Source: Bimastos eiseni
Taxonomy: Eukaryota; Annelida; Clitellata; Crassiclitellata; Lumbricidae
Length of the DNA: 64,000 nucleotides
Direction of reading: 5' to 3'
Assembly: GCA_959347315.1 (NCBI GenBank)
Contig: OY365807.1
Location: forward strand, 8,176,915 to 8,240,914
Shown here: in pieces, positions 60,401 to 64,000 of the stretch
Position numbering within the stretch: the first letter of the stretch is position 1
How the letters are laid out: every line of letters begins with the position of its first letter
The notes under the pieces: generated by a model
Told to the model about the DNA's origin: nothing
Database searches by the model: none
What the model saw: the letters and a program-made list of their open reading frames with translations, nothing else
Program-made: the position numbers and the translations under genes

Positions 60401-63227
60401 ACATTGGAGTAACCGTCACGACTCCTTGTGCATTTGTCATGACGCAGTGCAATGGCAAAATGTCCTGGGTTGGCAGCTGAAAAAATGACAAATCTAGCTG
60501 TCAACAAATCCCTAAATGGTGCCTGATTTGTAACAGGTTCTTCATGAAAAATTGGCAACCAGCATCAAATTGTATACATGTAAACATACGTATTTAATCC
60601 GATATTTATCACAGCATCAGGTCGAAATGGGCTATCAGCATTCGGGGCAGGCCAACCAGTACAGAGCAAGTTGCTGGTGACAAAGGCAAGGACCAGAGTA
60701 GCAACAGCATCATGGGATAGCTTGAATAATCCATAAGTCTTAGACAGAGTGAATCAAGGTAAGAAGCAGAAAGGTTTCAACCACTAAACACCGTTCAACA
60801 CCCACCAGTCATCTCTGACCACCCAGCCAGATGAATTGAGTTTAGAAGCAATGAGAAGGCAGTTAGAGGCCAGCCAACCAGAGAAAGCATTCGTAGCGAC
60901 GTCACAGAGAAGTGGTGCGACATAATCGAATTCTCGCCTATATATAAATCAGCCTCGCTGCCGCATCAAGAGCATCGACCGCATTCTGTCTTGAGTATCA
61001 AAGACTTCTGTAGCACAACTGGGTTGTGTATCCCATAAGAAAATGTTGACCTGCTGTTGAACTGTCTACGATCAAACCATTCAGACTCTGATATCAATGG
61101 TTACCTGAATGTGTGGAACATTTGGATTAATCCCATTTCTTTCCCGTCCAATTTCTGTTGAATTTGTGGCCAAAATATACTTCTTGGGATTGTATGGATC
61201 GGTACCATCTGCACATTTGAAAGACAATTTCATTCATAAATAACATAGAAAACAATCAAAAGATGATCTAATCAACAAAATTCAAATGAATAAACAAATC
61301 TTATGGCTTTGGTTATTACTGTCGTAATCAGAAATACAGAACCATTAACACAATTGGCACACCACTGAATTTGACCAAAGTCAAAAGTACCGGGGAGAAG
61401 ATTTTTCAGGAGAGTCTAAACCACGAAATATTACTGACACACGACCTACCTCTGAATGGCGGTTATGTACGGGACGTGTCTACATGTCACTAGCAGTCAA
61501 CATGTTAAGAAATACACAAAGTTGTCAAGAAAATGAGACAGCTGCACACAATGCAGGTAACCTGAACTGATCTGAAGAAGAAAAGGCAACGATTGTTGCT
61601 TTTGTTGCTGTTGCTGTTGCCTTTCATCTCGGAATCCTTCCATCGGCTTCTTCTTCATCTTCTTTGGCATATCTGCCGATCTTGGCCTCAGTTGAAACAT
61701 TATTGTCCCTAGAAAAACATAACAAATAACAGAAATAAACTGTTTTTGTCTGGATGTTTTCGAAACCTCTAAATGAATTTCAAATAACCTCCAAACTGTA
61801 TTAACCAGCTAAGAATGAGAGCTATAAGAAAAATTACATCACATTCTTACACATTTCTCAATGCACATACTCAGAACATTTATACAATGTCTCCCAGCCC
61901 TTTAAAGATGAGAACATGCTAAAATGACTTGAAAACCAAGTTAACCAGTGCAACTTGTCATTAAGCATGAAATATAGGAAAGAATTGAAGCATTAAATAT
62001 AGAATTCCAACCAAAATGATTATCTTGGCTTTGGTTGTAAATCATTAAAATAAAAACCAAAAGATTAAGCTCTGCCCTTGTTCGCCATGGAAACAGCTTG
62101 TGCAAGCCTCCAGACGATGTAAATGAATATGAAATTTTATTGAATCCTCCTAATTCCAAATTGCTCCGTAATACTTCTGTGTCAGTGCTGCGCTGTAAAC
62201 TGATGAATACATGAAGACTTCTACCTTTTGATGTTGGATGCTGAAGAAGAATGGCCAAAGGACATTCGTCGTCATCAAGGACTCGCTCCCTTGGATCCTT
62301 TCCAAAGTCGGGTCCATCTGGAGGAATCATTACCTGCGAAAATGAAGACGTTATTATCACTTTTACACTTCCACAAGCACTTCATAGAGCTGTTGAGTAA
62401 TAAACTTGCCTAAGCATATAGTCTTGGCAATTTGAAGCAATCTTACCTGTATCAAGCAGAATTTATCCGGATCCTGCTTTTCCATTCCATACTTTTCGAG
62501 AGTTTCCTTGACCACATGAGCCACTGTATCAGTGACAGCCAAAAGAAGAGTTTTGTAGGGAACGTCAGGGTTAACCGCACTCCCATAGATCTTCAGGGTG
62601 CCTCCTAAAAAACAAGCCTCGCATATAAGCAACAGAACGAGAATAACTTAATAATTCCAAACTATTTTTTTTAATCTTAAAGTACTGTAAAATATAGTTG
62701 TAACACAGCAAATGCAATGTAATGAATGCTGGTCATTTTAAAAATAAAACATAGGAAGGAAAAAATGAAATTAAGGAGCGGTGTCAAAAAACCAAAGTTC
62801 ATCTTCAGGTCAGGTAAAATATAGCATCCTCAGTTCTGGTTAGCAAAGGTTCTCATTGAAGACAAAAGTAGAGACAACAGAGCAAGGTGTCGCTCATTGT
62901 TACGCTGACATGGTAAATCCCTTAGCGCCACATACCACTGTCGGGACCTCCATCATTGCTGCGTATCTGCTGCAGCTTCTTCTCAAGCTTCAGCTGCCGT
63001 CTCTTCCGCATCACAAGCTCTGGATTGGAGATGCTACGGGTGAAGCTCGACTCCGGCAGCTCGTTGTAGAGCTTCTCTGCCACCCCGCTGTCATTCTCCT
63101 TGCCCTTGATCTTCTGCTCCTTCTCCTTCTTCTTCAGTTCCTTCTTCTCACGCTTCGACAGTTTCCGCTTGAAGCTCTGATTGCCATCACCTAGTGATTC
63201 ATTGGCTGCAGCAGCGGTACAATCAAC
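43609..63227 (-). CDS. AFDN: Afadin/Canoe homologue, 3' 22 exons (5' part beyond the right edge)
   Basis: Minus-strand exons: 63227-62936, 62604-62447, 62333-62225, 61708-61562, 61208-61105, 60476-60276, 59542-59388, 59115-59036, 58393-58188, 57536-57305, 56904-56866, 56154-55889, 55296-54957, 54105-54038, 51733-51563, 50929-50864, 49839-49766, 49243-49119, 48474-48310, 47688-45983, 45368-45250, 44851-43609. All phases link and the sum is 6,066 nt (2,021 aa plus TAG). The order RA1/RA2 linker, RA2, FHA, dilute (DIL), PDZ and a disordered tail is that of afadin, the F-actin scaffold tying nectins and Rap1/Ras to adherens junctions. The first RA domain and start codon are missing. The acceptor at 63227 could instead be an alternative GCAG about 21 nt further in. 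Large introns hold SINE, LINE and minisatellite sequence. Confidence 0.95.
45595..45880. mobile_element. SINE fragment and LINE tail in an afadin intron
   Basis: 45610-45660 is the inverted body of the SINE at 30175 (GCTGCTGCTCATTTTACCATC, CCCTAGGGAGTG). 45755-45880 translates on plus as SLYDSVYDPNWGTFDSARTL then KTFLLRGF, a LINE ORF2-tail-like scrap. Confidence 0.45.
48105..48165 (+). repeat. LINE 3'-tail fragment
   Basis: CGCCTCTGAGTAGATATCTTG then AAGGGGCGCTATATCAAG, the same tail family as 14701 and 54550, followed by a TTTTTGATTTATTGATTTTTG stretch. Confidence 0.6.
49119..54105 (-). CDS. AFDN: Afadin: DIL end and PDZ domain exons
   Basis: 54105-54038 (68 nt) encodes ICRYTVNQNSRGTWMIYMTN, matching the vertebrate ..FCRL...RSPGTWTIYF segment. 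It fixes the phase between the DIL exon and the Gly-rich linker exon 51733-51563. The PDZ domain is split over four exons: KNSLGLSIVAAK (carboxylate-binding GLSI loop), GIYVKSVVPGGGAAM, DGRILAGDQLLEVDGKSLIG, and AAEMMTQTGQVVTLKVAKQG. It then continues AIFHGLATLLNQ as in vertebrates. This PDZ binds nectin C-termini. Confidence 0.95.
50083..50535. repeat. 24-bp minisatellite in an afadin intron
   Basis: About 19 copies of AACATGAACCACCATGATGA plus CAAT, with point variants (GAAAAT, CACGATGATG, ACCATG). It lies between PDZ exons 50929-50864 and 49839-49766. Because 24 is divisible by three, long open frames appear on both strands; they are not genes. Confidence 0.95.
51000..51420 (+). mobile_element. 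Nested LINE-tail fragments in an afadin intron
   Basis: AATCAATCAATCAATCAATG at about 51030 precedes AAAGCGACCCTTCAATGTATCTACTCAGAGGCGC, the inverted form of the LINE tail. Then 51120-51300 translates as YSLNIVYRISITVPRHYKIR and related residues, and 51300-51400 repeats the AGAGGCGCCTT motif. Confidence 0.5.
51801..54037. other. Large afadin intron, no other gene seen
   Basis: About 2.3 kb between the Gly-rich linker exon and the DIL-end exon. AT-rich, with no exon-like segment in the correct phase. Confidence 0.5.
54440..54605 (+). mobile_element. LINE ORF2 tail fragment in an afadin intron
   Basis: The plus strand gives FSVVGSSIWNGPS (cf. FSVAGP..WN.LP), then GAGCGCCTCTGAGTAGTTCTC and CCCTATAATTATATAA as the 3' end. 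Inactive. Confidence 0.65.
54957..59542 (-). CDS. AFDN: Afadin: dilute (DIL) domain exons
   Basis: Exons 59542-59388 and 59115-59036 form the linker (ADLLPASLSVPEE). 58393-58188 begins the domain (FLSAILNDDNSTSVQFRMAP), 57536-57305 gives LLSFWMANASEMLNFFKRD, the 39-nt mini-exon 56904-56866 gives DPVRYPQMASPV, 56154-55889 gives RRCRVNAALTIQLFSQLFHF and LGQIEAWAEQQGLELAAECH, and 55296-54957 gives SLQLPFLLPDDGYSCEF. These are strongly conserved DIL signatures shared with class V myosin tails. Confidence 0.95.
57140..57290 (-). mobile_element. SINE fragment, same family as 6590 and 8263
   Basis: AATAATAATTTTT tail side, then GCATGATAACAG, GTACGAACGAACG, GGAGTCGAATTTAACAG and CCATGCAAGGCG, in the same order as the other two copies. 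The tRNA-like head is missing or lost at the exon boundary near 57305. Confidence 0.55.
60276..61708 (-). CDS. AFDN: Afadin: end of RA2 and FHA domain exons
   Basis: 61708-61562 encodes PKKMKKKPMEGF and a Gln-rich insert (QQQQQQKQQ) followed by SLPFLLQIS. 61208-61105 encodes DGTDPYNPKKYILATNSTEI, and 60476-60276 the FHA core: LPLHCVMTNAQGVVTVTP, NGTRVSDTTILRHGMVVQFG and HQFRFLD. The N.T.V and G..V.FG positions typical of FHA folds are kept. Compared with vertebrate afadin the RA2-FHA linker is shorter and Gln-rich. Confidence 0.93.
60940..60947 (+). promoter_or_regulatory. TATATAAA element inside an afadin intron
   Basis: CGCCTATATATAAATCAGCC is followed about 35-60 bp downstream by CTGCCGCATC and TTCTGTCTTGAG, the spacing of a TATA promoter. 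It could be a solo LTR or a cryptic promoter on the strand opposite to afadin; no gene follows on plus. Confidence 0.25.
62447..63227 (-). CDS. AFDN: Afadin: basic linker and second Ras-association domain (N part)
   Basis: The first exon seen (63227-62936) encodes a Lys-rich coiled segment (SFKRKLSKREKKELKKKEKE) followed by ESSFTRSISNPELVMRKRRQ, very close to the vertebrate linker between RA1 and RA2. The next exon (62604-62447) opens RA2: GGTLKIYGSAVNPDVPYKTL and VKETLEKYGMEKQDPDKFCL. The domain continues in 62333-62225 (VLDDDECPLAILLQ) and 61708-61562. RA domains bind GTP-loaded Rap1 or Ras. Confidence 0.93.
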
Positions 63228-63237
63228 CTTAAACAAT

Positions 63238-64000
63238 AACCATAAGACAATAGACAGAACCATAGGATAACGAATAGGAAAATTAATGCAACAGAATAAA
63301 ATAAAACATATAGGAAGGCAATAGTAAATAGTAGAATACAATAGTAAATAGTAAATAGAACAACAAACAGAGACATATAAGAAAACAAATAGGTTGGGAT
63401 ACTAGATAGGACGACAAAAGAGCAACGTGTGGGATATGAGACAACAGAATACTATACAGAACAAGACGACAAAAAGAACAACAAATAGAACAAGCAAGAC
63501 AACAAGCAGGTCATCAGGAACACAAACAGGACAACAAATGAGGAAATCCACTGAACCTAATCCAATGAAGCCATCCACTTCTGAGCATTATGATCACACA
63601 TTGAAGTGACATATTTTAAAAATCTTACATAAAAACAGTGTGAAATTATACAAACGATGTGACGGCCATAAAATATCCTAGCCACAAAATGGTCATGCGT
63701 GCGTGGGCGCAGCTCCTATTCCGTATGCGAGGTCAATAAATCTGAAGTGAAGATGAATGCTTGCTAAAGTTCCAAAGAGTCAAAATTATGTCACAGGGTA
63801 AATAGTCGTCTGTTAACAAACGATCTAAACGATGGTAGGGGTGCTCGACAGCGAAGCAGTCAGTGCGCTGGATTGTCAATCACGAGGTTGGGGTTCAAAA
63901 CCTTGCCAGGACAGACATTTGAGATTTCAGTTAAGATGAAATGGCAACAGAGAGGACTGGCCACCTGTCCTTAAATGCTTCAGCTAAGAAAATGAAGTCA
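63238..64000. other. Afadin intron with A-rich repeat and a SINE
   Basis: 63240-63560 is A- and CA-rich with drifting ATAGTAAATAGAACAACAAACAG units. 63840-63915 (+) carries a tRNA-like SINE head: AGCGAAGCAGTCAGTGCGCTG and the B box GGGGTTCAAAACC. No exon encoding the missing first RA domain of afadin is visible before the window ends. Confidence 0.55.

Overview
The window looks like nuclear DNA of an animal, most likely a marine invertebrate. I infer this from intron-split genes with GT/AG junctions in matching phase, many non-LTR retrotransposon tails, tRNA-derived SINEs, foldback-type inverted repeats and very long microsatellites. Long inverted repeats built from tandem units recall echinoderm foldback elements, but the species is not determined by what I can see. 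No operons, CRISPR arrays or prokaryotic features are present.

Layout. Bases 1-16,700 hold no gene I can support. They contain a 2.6 kb foldback element, decayed LINE and SINE copies, a second foldback element near 14.1-14.7 kb, and a dense run of micro- and minisatellites, including a (TG)74 tract. Bases 16,734-22,653 (+) carry a five-exon ETS-domain transcription factor of ELF/ESE type, whose introns contain a perfect 60-bp palindrome and a TA-flanked MITE. Bases 25,770-32,262 (-) carry at least nine exons of a helical protein I could not identify; one exon shows an apparent reading-frame break and another lies between two inverted repeats. Bases 36,652-42,488 (+) carry a six-exon IBA57 homologue, a mitochondrial iron-sulfur cluster assembly factor, with a LINE fragment and a perfect 126-bp inverted repeat in its introns. 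Bases 43,609-63,227 (-) carry the 3' 22 exons of an afadin/Canoe homologue (Ras-association 2, FHA, dilute, PDZ and a long disordered tail). Its 5' end lies beyond the right edge.

The four genes have no evident shared pathway: epithelial-type transcription factor, unknown, mitochondrial Fe-S assembly, and junction-actin scaffold. IBA57 and afadin converge tail to tail about 1.1 kb apart. Exon models were built by hand. For ETS (933 nt), IBA57 (1,233 nt) and afadin (6,066 nt) all junction phases agree and the summed coding lengths are multiples of three. I found no convincing new molecular system. The most unusual items are the palindromes and inverted repeats, the frame break in the unidentified gene, and an open in-frame extension after the afadin stop.
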